This document shows, in pieces, positions 8,298-16,411 of a DNA stretch of 64,000 nt. Made by a program: the position numbers and the translations under genes. Under the pieces are notes generated by a model that worked only from the letters and a program-made list of their open reading frames with translations, ran no database searches and was not told the DNA's origin. Each line of letters opens with the position of its first letter. Within the stretch, counting starts at the first letter, position 1. The DNA lies in contig CAYYNT010000010.1 of assembly GCA_964473155.1 (NCBI GenBank), positions 1 through 64,000 of the forward strand. The letters are read 5' to 3'. The DNA comes from JAJFUG01 sp964473155. GTDB taxonomy: Bacteria > Gemmatimonadota > Glassbacteria > GWA2-58-10.

Positions 8298-9395
8298 ATG
8301 AACATCCTGGTTTTAAACCCGCAGCGCCTGAAACCGTCTTTCAGCCTTTTCCGCGGCCAGGAGGACAGCGCGCTCTGGCGCGGAGACCTGGCGCTGGACG
8401 GCTCGCTTAACGGCCAGGCCGCCCTGCGCGACAGCCTGGCCCACATACGGACAGATTCGCTCCTCAGGCTTGAAGGCGAACCGCTGCATGGAGTGTCGAT
8501 AATAGTGAAATACGGCGGCACGGTATTCACGAGACCGGAAGCCGCCGGTGAAAACGCGCTGGCCCGCCTGGAATCTCTGGCTCCGCAGGCCCCTTTACAT
8601 GCGCCCTCAGCAGCCCGGCTGGCCCGTGAAGCCCTGGAGGTATTCAAAGGCACGCCGGTTGTCCTGGTATTCGAGACCGCTTTTTTCACCGCTCTTCCTG
8701 CCAGGGAATACTCCTACGCCCTGGACACGGGAATGTCGAAATCGCTCGATATACGGCGTTTCGGCTATCATGGGCTGTTCCACGAGTCGGCCTGCCAGGA
8801 GGCTCGCCGCCAGCGTCTTATGAGCGGCGTTGCCGCGGCGGGACGGCACCTGTCGATCTGCCTGGAGCCGCGTCCCGAGGTGGCGGCCGTGCTGGATCAC
8901 GTGCCTATGATGGTCACCGGGGGGGCCACGCCGCTCGAGGGCATCCCCGGACAGACATCCTGCGGCGAGATAGACCCGAGCATAGTGATGAACCTGGCCA
9001 GTGCGAAGGGCTGGGGGCCGGAACAGATCAACGATATCCTGACCCGCCGCAGCGGCATCCTCGGATTGACCGGCGAACCGCTTTCACTGCTTGAAATCTT
9101 GAAAGACAGCGATAAAAACGATCGGGCGCGCGAGCTGATCCGCTACCGGATTCTGCTGGCCTGCGGCATGGGTATAGCCGCTATGGGCGGGCTGGATGCG
9201 ATTGTTTTTTCAGGCCGTTACCATGCGGCGGGTGAGTCTCTGGGAAACTGGCTCAGGGACAAAATTCACCTTCGCGGACACGAGTTCGAAAAAGCCCCGA
9301 GACTGGAAATTTTCACGCGGAGCCGCGACAGAATCGCCGCCGACCAGGCCGCCGGAGTCGTGCTGGGGGACAATCGGACCTCACGAGCCGCATGA
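8298..9395 (+). CDS. Degenerate acetate kinase paralogue (probable pseudoenzyme subunit)
   Basis: A 365-residue protein that aligns with acetate kinase along its whole length: MNILVLN, ETAFFTALP, RRFGYHGLFHES, CGEIDPSIV, LTRRSGILGLTG, GGLDAIVFSG. Most active-site residues are changed. The GSSSLK loop is PQRLKP, the GHRxxHGG arginine lies in VKYGG, the DTAFH aspartate is a glutamate, HLGNG is lost (CLEPRP), the TRxGDIDP arginine is gone (SCGEIDP), and the final NEE glutamate is absent (SRDRIA). The ATG is preceded by AAGGAG overlapping the end of ackA, so the two are translationally close. Acetate kinases are homodimers, so a regulatory heterodimer is a reasonable guess. Longer upstream open frame is ignored because it overlaps ackA. 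Confidence 0.8.
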   Translation: MNILVLNPQRLKPSFSLFRGQEDSALWRGDLALDGSLNGQAALRDSLAHIRTDSLLRLEGEPLHGVSIIVKYGGTVFTRPEAAGENALARLESLAPQAPLHAPSAARLAREALEVFKGTPVVLVFETAFFTALPAREYSYALDTGMSKSLDIRRFGYHGLFHESACQEARRQRLMSGVAAAGRHLSICLEPRPEVAAVLDHVPMMVTGGATPLEGIPGQTSCGEIDPSIVMNLASAKGWGPEQINDILTRRSGILGLTGEPLSLLEILKDSDKNDRARELIRYRILLACGMGIAAMGGLDAIVFSGRYHAAGESLGNWLRDKIHLRGHEFEKAPRLEIFTRSRDRIAADQAAGVVLGDNRTSRAA

Positions 9396-9479
9396 CAGTC
9401 GCTGGCAAAGCGCAAAGTTTTTCTCTATTATATAAGTAAGAGACACACAAGACCTGCTGCACTCAAACGGGGGACGGAT

Positions 9480-9731
9480 TTGGAAAAGGGAGTCAGATTC
9501 AAGATCGAGCTGGAGTTCGATGTCCTGAGCGAGGGCCCCCAAAGCCAGGTGGTGGCCTCCTGTCCGCAACTGAACCTTCAGACCAGCGGCGCTTCTGTCC
9601 GTGAAGCCGCCGCCCTGATGGGCGAGGCGATGGTGTTCTTTTTCGATAACGCGGAGGAGCGCTGTGAACTGGAACCCGTGCTGCAAGCCCTTGCGGATGG
9701 TACAGCGCCTCCGCCGCGCGGATTGATCTGA
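9480..9731 (+). CDS. HicB-like small protein (orphan antitoxin fold)
   Basis: An 83-residue protein starting at TTG with a GGGGGA site 5 nt upstream. The pattern of an N-terminal strand (VRFKIELEFDVL), a surface-exposed 'VVASCPQLNLQTSGASVREAA' strand-turn-helix and a helix (ALMGEAMVFFFDN) matches the HicB/UPF0150 fold ('CPEL..ATQGDTLEEAL..I..A'). No HicA-type double-stranded RNA-binding toxin is next to it, and it has no C-terminal DNA-binding extension. It may be an orphan antitoxin relative or a housekeeping HicB-fold protein. It lies 84 bp after the acetate kinase paralogue, possibly still in that operon. Confidence 0.6.
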   Translation: MEKGVRFKIELEFDVLSEGPQSQVVASCPQLNLQTSGASVREAAALMGEAMVFFFDNAEERCELEPVLQALADGTAPPPRGLI

Positions 9732-9791
9732 GATTGATTGCAAATGCCCGGTCCCGGAAACAGGTCTTTTGCCCTTCAGCGAGATAATATG

Positions 9792-9928
9792 ACGAAGGGG
9801 CTGTCTCAAAAGTCCCAGATTTTGCTCTATGCAAATTGCTTCAACCTATAACCAATTGAAATAAAAGCAGTTCTGTAGGGGCACGGCGCGCCGTGCCCCA
9901 TTTAAGACTTTTGGTACAGCCCCTTCGT
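9792..9928. mobile_element. MITE-like element with imperfect 23-bp terminal inverted repeats and a central palindrome
   Basis: The left end ACGAAGGGGCTGT... (9792-9814) and the inverted right end (9906-9928) agree at 21 of 23 positions. The centre (9878-9899) is a perfect 22-bp palindrome with half-site GGGGCACGGCG. The interior is AT-rich and non-coding. Related copies lie at 56405-56540 and 58093-58222, and a bare core palindrome at 47548-47569. The GGGGCTGTC ends look like those of several insertion sequences, so it may be mobilised in trans. Confidence 0.7.
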
Positions 9929-9981
9929 GTTTTTGTACAGACTAATTCTTATCGCTCGTGTCGCGCTTGAAAAACCGGGCT

Positions 9982-10614
9982 TTACTTCTTTTCCTTTGCA
10001 TCCGGCCAGTCAGGAACGCAGCCCGGTCCTGGCCCAAAACCCGGATGAGCGCCGAAACCCGGTCCCGGCAACACGCGAGGCCTGCGATGGCGCATCTGCT
10101 GCTGCAAGCCCTTCGCCTTTTCCCGCTGCTCGCCGCTGAGCACGTTCAGCGCCTCAACCTGGGCTTTTATCCCCGCTATTTTCAGGCTGCTGCGCAACTC
10201 GCCCAGCGCTCTGATTTTCGCCTCGGCCCTGTTCAGGTCCACCTTATCGATGTCATCCAGCATATCCCGCAGTTCAAGCTCCCCCACGCGCAGATCCGTT
10301 CTCAGTGCGCCTGTCTGGCGGACCAGATTCACCCGTATGGTCTTGAGTTTGTCAACCTGTTCCCGGGTCAAGTCAAGCGCCTCGCGGTGACGAAGCAGAA
10401 AGGCCGGGCCGGGCCGGAATCGCATCAGCTCCGGTCCACCCTCATTATCCCTGTCCGCCATAGACCTGAATATCTCCAGCCGCTTATCCAGGCCGCCACG
10501 CATTTCCCCGGCCGGGCCGGGACCGGCTATCACGATATCCTCATCCTGTGCGTGAGCGCCGCAAAACACTCCGAACACCATAGTAAAAGCCAATACTACC
10601 ACTGCTGCCCGCAT
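9982..10614 (-). CDS. Spy/CpxP-like periplasmic protein (heavy-metal-resistance fold)
   Basis: A 210-residue exported protein. The start is the ATG preceded by GGAGGCGG; a GTG 12 nt further upstream lies inside that ribosome-binding site and is rejected. The signal peptide (~1-22) ends near AHAQ. The mature part is helical with two LTxxQ-like motifs, LTREQVDKL and LSGEQREK, the hallmark of Spy/CpxP/ZraP periplasmic chaperones. A glycine/proline-rich tail (GPGFGAHPGFGPGPG) follows. The family members bind unfolded proteins or metals and react to envelope stress. No sensor kinase pair lies beside it. The gene is monocistronic. Confidence 0.75.
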   Translation of the reverse strand: MRAAVVVLAFTMVFGVFCGAHAQDEDIVIAGPGPAGEMRGGLDKRLEIFRSMADRDNEGGPELMRFRPGPAFLLRHREALDLTREQVDKLKTIRVNLVRQTGALRTDLRVGELELRDMLDDIDKVDLNRAEAKIRALGELRSSLKIAGIKAQVEALNVLSGEQREKAKGLQQQMRHRRPRVLPGPGFGAHPGFGPGPGCVPDWPDAKEKK

Positions 10615-10789
10615 ACCCGCCTCCACAAATTGTTCTGACAGGAATTATCCGGATGAAGATGCATCTTCTGTTCACCCTGATGACCGGTATTGCCGCATCG
10701 GGGTTACAAATCTTTTTTAGCGCGGGTTCGAATGCAGGAGAATATTTGAAAATACAACTGGCCGCGGCAGGGTAGCGAGGGAAAATGAG

Positions 10790-10821
10790 TCAGGGGCAGG
10801 TTGCAATCAACCCGCCCCTGA
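10790..10821 (-). terminator. Strong hairpin in the gap between the Spy-like and aminotransferase genes
   Basis: TCAGGGGCAGGTT (10790-10802) pairs with AACCCGCCCCTGA (10809-10821) over 13 positions, one of them a mismatch, around a 6-nt loop. It lies about 110 bp after the stop of the minus-strand aminotransferase gene, and on that strand is followed by CTCATTTTCC, a weak U-rich tail. The rest of the 10615-10933 gap shows no gene or other element. Confidence 0.6.
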
Positions 10822-10933
10822 AATTTATCTGAAACCTTATGAAACGGTAAAAGCCCCGCTGGCCTTGCATACATATTATAATGCTGGATGCCGCCGGGCG
10901 AGGCTTGATCCCGCCGCCACTGTCAGGGCATAG

Positions 10934-12043
10934 TCACAGGCGCCGGGCGAGGCTGTCGAGAAGACGCTGTATCTGGTCCCGGGTGTGCAGCGCCGAGACC
11001 GCGACACGGATCATGCCCTCGGCCGGGCTGCCCGGATAGGTCATGAAAGGCGCGAGGATTCCGTCGCTTTCCAGCCCTGCGCTTATTTTTCTGAGGCGGG
11101 CCGGGTCTTTAAGGCAAACCGGGATGATAGGCGCGGGAGTCGAATCCGCATCCAGGCCCAGGGCCAGCAGCCCTTTTTTGAGCCGCGCCACGTTGCTGCG
11201 GAGTCTCTCCAGGATTCGCGGCTTCCCGGCGGCCAGATTGACTGCGGCCAGGGCGGCCCCCAGCACTGGCGCGGGCGGCGGCGTTCCACAGACATAAACC
11301 ATCGAACGCTCGCGGATCGTTTCGATCAATCCGGATGACCCGGCCACACAACCGCCGAACGCTCCGAAAGCCTTGCTCAGAGTGGCGCAGCAATGGAAGC
11401 GCCGGTCATCCTGTGACAGTCCATAGTACTCGGCCGTGCCGCGCCCGGCCGCGCCCAGGGCGCCAAACGCGTGGGCATCGTCTAACAGCACGAGAGCATC
11501 GTGTCCGTGGAGTATTTCCAGCACCTCGGGCAGCGGGAAAATCGTGCCCATCAGCGGTGAGACGCCCTCACCCACCACCAGCAGACGGCCGCTGCCTGTC
11601 ACCTGGCTTTTCAGCATCCCACGCAGCCCGTCCAAGTCATCCAGGCGGAAAGTGCGGGTTTCCAGTCCGCTCAGGACAATGGCTTCCTTGATGCTGCTGT
11701 GCGCGTTTTCCTGCAGCAGCACTCTGTCGCCGGGGCGAGCGGTTCCCTCGACCAGCACGCGCATTCCGAGATAACCGGAGGAGAATATGACCGATTCAGG
11801 CATTCCAGCAAATGAAGCGATGGCGGATTCAAGCTCAAGATGCAGAGTATTGGTCCCGGAAGACACCCGCGAGGCAGCCGAGCTCACACCGAAACGCCTG
11901 ATCGCCGCCCGCGCCCCGGACAGAACCTGCGTACGCGCGGACATTCCCAGATAGTCCGACCCGCCGAAATAAATGTATTTTTTCCCGTTCACCAGGACTT
12001 CCGGACCGACCGGACCCTGCAGCACTATTTTTTCGAGCACCAC
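10934..12043 (-). CDS. Alpha-oxoamine synthase family PLP enzyme (KBL/BioF-like)
   Basis: A 369-residue fold-type I PLP enzyme of the family that condenses acyl-CoA with an amino acid (8-amino-7-oxononanoate synthase, 2-amino-3-ketobutyrate CoA ligase, serine palmitoyltransferase, 5-aminolevulinate synthase). Seen are the N-terminal YIYFGGSDYLGM, the RVSSGTNTLHLELE glycine-rich region, the PLP aspartate in VLLDDAHAFGALG and the Schiff-base lysine in LSKAFGAFGG. The start is GTG, backed by GGGAGGAG immediately upstream. No biotin or threonine-degradation gene is adjacent, so the exact acyl donor is undecided. Confidence 0.82.
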   Translation of the reverse strand: MVLEKIVLQGPVGPEVLVNGKKYIYFGGSDYLGMSARTQVLSGARAAIRRFGVSSAASRVSSGTNTLHLELESAIASFAGMPESVIFSSGYLGMRVLVEGTARPGDRVLLQENAHSSIKEAIVLSGLETRTFRLDDLDGLRGMLKSQVTGSGRLLVVGEGVSPLMGTIFPLPEVLEILHGHDALVLLDDAHAFGALGAAGRGTAEYYGLSQDDRRFHCCATLSKAFGAFGGCVAGSSGLIETIRERSMVYVCGTPPPAPVLGAALAAVNLAAGKPRILERLRSNVARLKKGLLALGLDADSTPAPIIPVCLKDPARLRKISAGLESDGILAPFMTYPGSPAEGMIRVAVSALHTRDQIQRLLDSLARRL

Positions 12044-12287
12044 TCCTCCCGAGGCTCAAAAGCAATCTCATTCCGGCACACCGAAACCAAAGCGCCTGAA
12101 AAGTACTTTTTCCCGCCGGATTAGTCAACCCAAAAGGCTTTTTTCAATATAGCAGGATCAGGTCGATTTTATCAGTATCATTATCACGCAAAAAGAAGGT
12201 TGCCCGGCCGGTCAGGCCACCGTATTTTTCACTGGTCAGTTCCGCCGGATCTAATGTCGATACACGGATACAGAGGGAGAAACACGG

Positions 12288-13487
12288 ATGCCCGAAACCT
12301 CACTTATCCTGCCGGGGGACAGCCTCAGCCTCTGGATGGTTATTGTCACGGTTGCGGCGTCGGCGATCTGGCTCGAACAGCGCTACCGCTGGGCCACCCG
12401 CCTGAGCGGTCCGCTCCTCGCGCTGATGGGCGGCCTGCTTCTTTCGAACACGCATATAATCCCCACCAGCAGCCCGGTCTATGACACAGTGTGGAACTAT
12501 ATTGTCCCGCTTTGCATCCCGCTGCTGCTGTTCAAGTGCGACATCCGCAAGATATGGAAAGAAACCGGCCGCCTGATGGGCCTTTTTCATATCAGCGCCC
12601 TGGGCACTTTCGCCGGCGGAATGGCCGCGGGACTGCTTTTCGCCGATCTGGTGGACTATATCGCCGAGGTCTGCGGAATTATGACCGCCAGCTACATAGG
12701 CGGGAGCATTAACTTCCTGGCCTGCGTCTCGATCTTCCGTCCCCCGGAAAACGTCACCAACGCCCTGATAGTAGCCGACAACCTGATGATGGCCCTATAT
12801 ATCCTGGTCCTGCTTGCATTGCCCGGCATTTCCTGGGCTGTGCGCGCTTTCGGCTCTCTGCCTGACAACGAACTTCGCGACTCAGGTCCGGGAGCGGAAA
12901 ATGCTGAAAATTACTGGCGTCCGAAACCGGTGGCTCTGGTCGATATCGGCAGAAACCTGGCCCTGGCTTTCATAATTGTCACTCTGGGGACGAAATTGAG
13001 TCTTTTAGTGGAGTCATCCGGAGTCGGCGAACCGCTGCTTACCCTTCTTGGTAACCGTTTCCTGCTGTTTACCACACTGACAATCCTGTTCGTGCTGATT
13101 TTCCCGCGAACGAGCGAAAACCTGAGCGGCGCGCAGGAGATGGGCACGTTTGCGATTTACATTTTCTTTGTCCTGATCGGCGTTCCGGCCAGCATCCGGG
13201 GAATCATTACCGAGGCCCCGCTGCTGCTTGCAGTCTGCACGTTGATGATCGTTGTGAATGTAGCCGTCACTTTCGGCCTGGGACGGCTATTCGGATTCAG
13301 GATACAGGAGATGATCCTGGCCTCGATAGCCAACATCGGCGGGCCGATGAACTCGGCCGCGATTGCGATTTCCAGGCAATGGCCGCGCCTGGTGATACCC
13401 TCGTTCCTGATCGGAGTGTGGGGCTATGTAATAGGCACTTACTGCGGAGTGGCGGTGGGACGGTGGTTGCAGGCGATTCTGTATTGA
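12288..13487 (+). CDS. DUF819 family integral membrane protein
   Basis: A 399-residue polytopic inner-membrane protein with about ten hydrophobic segments, beginning with SLWMVIVTVAASAIWLEQRY. Conserved DUF819 (YjcL-type) stretches are visible: TRLSGPLLALMGGLLLSN, IVPLCIPLLLFKCDIRKIW, GIMTASYIGGSINFLA and ANIGGPMNSAAIA. The internal glycine-rich repeats GGSxNFxA and GGPxNSAA suggest two inverted halves like a secondary transporter. The substrate is unknown for the family. A GAGGGAGAAA ribosome-binding site precedes the ATG. The following TudS-like gene is 130 bp downstream on the same strand. Confidence 0.85.
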   Translation: MPETSLILPGDSLSLWMVIVTVAASAIWLEQRYRWATRLSGPLLALMGGLLLSNTHIIPTSSPVYDTVWNYIVPLCIPLLLFKCDIRKIWKETGRLMGLFHISALGTFAGGMAAGLLFADLVDYIAEVCGIMTASYIGGSINFLACVSIFRPPENVTNALIVADNLMMALYILVLLALPGISWAVRAFGSLPDNELRDSGPGAENAENYWRPKPVALVDIGRNLALAFIIVTLGTKLSLLVESSGVGEPLLTLLGNRFLLFTTLTILFVLIFPRTSENLSGAQEMGTFAIYIFFVLIGVPASIRGIITEAPLLLAVCTLMIVVNVAVTFGLGRLFGFRIQEMILASIANIGGPMNSAAIAISRQWPRLVIPSFLIGVWGYVIGTYCGVAVGRWLQAILY

Positions 13488-13617
13488 GTCCGGTCAATGC
13501 TGGAATAAGAAACTGACCCTGTTTTCTCGACATATGCTTTCCGCTCCGGATAGACTGGCTCAGGAAGCAATCGTATTCGCTGTCCGGCAAACGGTTAAGA
13601 CGCTTGTGAGGTGCAAT

Positions 13618-14313
13618 ATGTACGACAATAAGAAGCCCGGCGTTGACGCATCGATAAAACGAGGCGCATTCCTGCGCAGGATAACCGCGGCCGTTGGCGC
13701 CTGTCCCCTTCTTGCCGCCGTAGCCCAAGCCGATGAGAGCGGGTTCCGCCTTCTCGGCCACCCGCGGATCAAACGCGATTTCGCAGACAAGCGCAGCTAT
13801 AAAGTCCTGTTCGTGGCCCACTGCATGTTGAACATGAACGCCAGGATGCACCAGTGCGCCAATGTCTGGCCGGACTCAGTCCATCCGCTGGTCCGTTTCT
13901 GCATGGAACACGGTGTTGGGATGGCGCAGATGCCCTGCCCGGAGCTGATGACCGTGGGCCTTGGCCGCGACAGGGACGAACCGCAGCAGGATTATCTGCG
14001 TCAGGCCCTGGAGATGGAGCCCTCACGCGTGATCATGCGGCGTTTTGCCGCGGACACCGTGTTCCAGATGAAGGAGTACCTGTTCCAGGGCTACAAGGTG
14101 CTGGGGGTGGTGGGCAATGACGGGAGCCCGTCCTGCGGCGTGGCCCAGACCCACGACCTTCAGAACAAGCCCGGCCCTGGACAGGGGGTGTATATCGAGG
14201 AGCTGCGCGCGCTGATGGCGAAAGAGGGACTCACTATCCCGGTGATCGGGAATGTGGACGGTCAGGAGGAGAAAACACTGGCCTGGCTGAAAAGTGTGGA
14301 TAGTAAGATTTAA
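13618..14313 (+). CDS. DUF523/TudS-like cysteine protein with a signal-like N-terminus
   Basis: A 231-residue protein. The ATG at 13618 is chosen because of GAGGTG upstream; an in-frame ATG at 13534 lacks a site. Three cysteines lie in family-type contexts: VAHCMLN, MPCPELMTVGLGRDRDE and NDGSPSCGVAQT. These match the DUF523/2-thiouracil-desulfurase arrangement (C..., CPE...G, SPSCG), where three cysteines hold a [4Fe-4S] cluster. Unusually, the N-terminus (KRGAFLRRITAAVGACPLLAAVAQA, residues ~14-38) looks like a Tat-type or Sec signal, though the twin-arginine motif is degenerate. Function is unknown; a desulfurase-like or metal-binding role is inferred. Confidence 0.65.
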   Translation: MYDNKKPGVDASIKRGAFLRRITAAVGACPLLAAVAQADESGFRLLGHPRIKRDFADKRSYKVLFVAHCMLNMNARMHQCANVWPDSVHPLVRFCMEHGVGMAQMPCPELMTVGLGRDRDEPQQDYLRQALEMEPSRVIMRRFAADTVFQMKEYLFQGYKVLGVVGNDGSPSCGVAQTHDLQNKPGPGQGVYIEELRALMAKEGLTIPVIGNVDGQEEKTLAWLKSVDSKI

Positions 14314-14567
14314 ATGTACGGCACGTCATTCCCGATAAGTTGATCGATAGAGAACAAGTGGTTTCAGTAGTCAATTTACATAAACATAAGCACAGCTATT
14401 ACTATACAAACAATCTATTGAAGCATGTGTTGCGTAATATCGCCTTCCGCGAACAATAACACGTCCTAGATTAGGAATCATAAATAGTATACTGCAGTTT
14501 CCCTGGCTTACAACAGAACCATACACAGCCAATAATATTTATGTTTCTTCTATAGAGATATCTTAAA

Positions 14568-15296
14568 ATGGCCTTTTTAGTATTTTTTGACGAGACTGGA
14601 AATACATGCTTAGACTCCATCGATAATGATTTTCCTGTTTTTTGTCTTTGTATGGTTGTTTGTGATTTTGAACAGTACACAGAGCAAATCATCCCATCTA
14701 TTACAAAATTCAAATATAAGTATTTTCAACACGAAGGAATTATTTTGCATTCAAGGGATATTCGAAAGGCACAAGGAGATTTTGTAATCTTATCCAACAA
14801 AAGTAAAAGAGAAGAGTTCCGAGACGATTTAACCAAATTAATCAATAAATTGAATTTCAAATGGATCAGTGCAGTTATAAAAAAACAACAACACGTAACA
14901 AGATACGGTTCATTCGCTCAACACCCTTATGAGTTAGCCCTTACTTTTTGTATCGAACGCCTTATCCCTTTCATGGAGGACGGAAATCAAAATAAGTTGT
15001 CAATAATCGCCGAAGCGAGAGGGAAAAAAGAAGATGCAGATTTGGAAAGATTCTTTCTTCGCCTTGCCTACAATGGAACCAACTACTTGTCGAAAGAAAG
15101 AACAGCAAAGATTCATTTTCAGTTAAAATTTGTTAAAAAAGATAAGAACGTTATAGGAACTCAGTTAGCGGATTTGTGTGCCTATCCAATCGCACGGTGG
15201 GTTTTAGATCCTTCAAAAGACATATTCTATAGTGCGATAGCATCAAAACAGTACATTGGACGAGGAAGGATACGAGGATTGAAAATATTCCCCTAA
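14568..15296 (+). CDS. DUF3800 domain protein in an AT-rich island
   Basis: A 242-residue protein with DUF3800 signatures: an N-terminal VFFDETGN acidic pair (D8, E9), a mid-protein IIAEARGKKED and a C-terminal IGTQLADLCAYPIARW aspartate motif. The arrangement suggests an RNase H-like nuclease fold. Members occur as accessory genes near mobile elements and defence systems, but biochemical function is not established. The gene and ~250 bp upstream are clearly AT-rich, with AAA- and ATT-type codons unlike the flanking genes, so it was probably acquired horizontally. The ribosome-binding site is weak (AGAGAT). No recognisable partner gene or integrase is adjacent. Confidence 0.75.
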   Translation: MAFLVFFDETGNTCLDSIDNDFPVFCLCMVVCDFEQYTEQIIPSITKFKYKYFQHEGIILHSRDIRKAQGDFVILSNKSKREEFRDDLTKLINKLNFKWISAVIKKQQHVTRYGSFAQHPYELALTFCIERLIPFMEDGNQNKLSIIAEARGKKEDADLERFFLRLAYNGTNYLSKERTAKIHFQLKFVKKDKNVIGTQLADLCAYPIARWVLDPSKDIFYSAIASKQYIGRGRIRGLKIFP

Positions 15297-15430
15297 AAGC
15301 AAAATGCCCCAGCCTTAGCCAGAGCAAATTGCCGTCCGGGAATCCCCAGTCCTTTTTTACAATATGAAAAGAATGCGCTGGTTTGTCAATACTAACTTTA
15401 TTTTTTCTTTAAAAATCTTAAATAGTATCT

Positions 15431-16072
15431 ATGGTCAATTATAAAGAAATCTACGACATCTCAGTCACCCTGGGTGACGAGGCCCCGGTCTACCCCGGCG
15501 ATCCGGCCTATTCGCGCGAGAAAGTCTTCTCGCTGGACAAGGGCGACATTGCCGAGGTTTCAAAGCTTACGCTCTGTGCGCACAGCGGAACGCACCTCGA
15601 CCTGCCCGCTCATTTCTTCAGGAATTCACCGGGCGTGGACGCTGTTCCGCCCGCGAGTTTCATCCTTCCGGCGCGCGTGCTGGAGATCGAGGACCGGCAG
15701 GCCGTGGGGCTGGATGAACTGAAAAGCAGGGACACAGGCTCAGGGCTGGCTGTCCTGTTCAAAACCGCCAACTCCCGCAGCGGGCTGGTGCGAAGCGGCA
15801 GGTTCTCGGAAGAATATGTCTTTATCAGGAAGAAAGCCGCCCTTCGCCTGGCCGCCCTGAAAGTCCCTCTGGCCGGGATTGACTACTATTCTGTAGACTC
15901 GTTCGGCTCCCATGACTACCCGTCACACCGGACCCTGCTGGCCGCGGGGACTCTTATCCTCGAAGGAATCGACCTGGCCGCGGTTCCTCCGGGCGATTAC
16001 ACTCTTATCTGCCTCCCGCTCAAGCTGCCGGGCGTCGAGGCCTCTCCCGTGCGCGCTGTCCTTCTGCGCTGA
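15431..16072 (+). CDS. Cyclase/kynurenine formamidase-like metal hydrolase
   Basis: A 213-residue member of the cyclase family (KynB-like). The defining metal-binding motif HSGTHLDLPAHF (HxGTHxDxPxH) lies at ~55-66. The YDISVTLGDEAPVYPGDP opening and the LPLKLPGVEASPVRAVLL ending are family-typical. Family enzymes hydrolyse N-formylkynurenine, isatin or other cyclic amides using Zn or Mn. No tryptophan-catabolism gene adjoins, so the substrate is open. There is no clear Shine-Dalgarno sequence before the ATG at 15431; the upstream 130 bp is AT-rich and belongs to the border of the DUF3800 island. Confidence 0.85.
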   Translation: MVNYKEIYDISVTLGDEAPVYPGDPAYSREKVFSLDKGDIAEVSKLTLCAHSGTHLDLPAHFFRNSPGVDAVPPASFILPARVLEIEDRQAVGLDELKSRDTGSGLAVLFKTANSRSGLVRSGRFSEEYVFIRKKAALRLAALKVPLAGIDYYSVDSFGSHDYPSHRTLLAAGTLILEGIDLAAVPPGDYTLICLPLKLPGVEASPVRAVLLR

Positions 16073-16141
16073 AAGCCCCACCCGGCGGGTGTCCGGGCGA
16101 TGCGCTCAAATCTTTTTACATCCTCCCCTGATTCGTTTTTC

Positions 16142-16169
16142 TAAAGTACTCCGCCCGCCTGTCCGATAA
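16142..16169 (+). promoter_or_regulatory. Sigma-28 (FliA) promoter of flagellin gene 1
   Basis: TAAA (16142-16145), 16 bases, then TCCGATAA (16162-16169). This is close to the flagellar late-gene consensus TAAA-N15-GCCGATAA. It gives a leader of about 240 nt before the ATG at 16412. Confidence 0.78.
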
Positions 16170-16411
16170 TCACAACAGGCAAGCCGCAACGAGCCGCTAT
16201 GAACGCGTGGTACGCCCGCGCGCATCCAGGAGGGGTGCGCCTGAAAGGCGCTGTCCGCAAGCGCGGCTCAATTACGCCACTTATGAAGACTGGAGCAGAC
16301 GCACCGGTTCAACAGGCATGAAAAAATAATCGGACGGGAGCAGGGACTGTTCCCGCGCGATCACAGAGCTCCTTAAAGCAAGGATGCTTTCGGATCATCA
16401 AGGAGGATGAG
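16170..16411 (+). promoter_or_regulatory. Flagellin 1 leader with three GGA-loop hairpins and AAGGAGGAT Shine-Dalgarno
   Basis: Three hairpins present GGA in the loop, as CsrA binding sites do. At 16220-16240, an 8-bp stem (GCGCATCC arm) has loop AGGAG. At 16336-16354, arms GGGAGCAG and CTGTTCCC surround GGA. At 16375-16390, arms AAAGC and GCTTT surround AAGGAT. The ribosome-binding site AAGGAGGAT (16400-16408) is itself a GGA site 10 nt after the last hairpin. CsrA binding is inferred from structure. Confidence 0.6.

Noticed and set aside
9480..9731. Complete HicAB toxin-antitoxin system
   Set aside because: Only the HicB-like gene is present; no 60-80-codon HicA frame lies on either side.
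13534..13617. Longer start for the TudS-like gene
   Set aside because: The upstream ATG lacks a ribosome-binding site and would bury the signal-like segment; GAGGTG supports the ATG at 13618.
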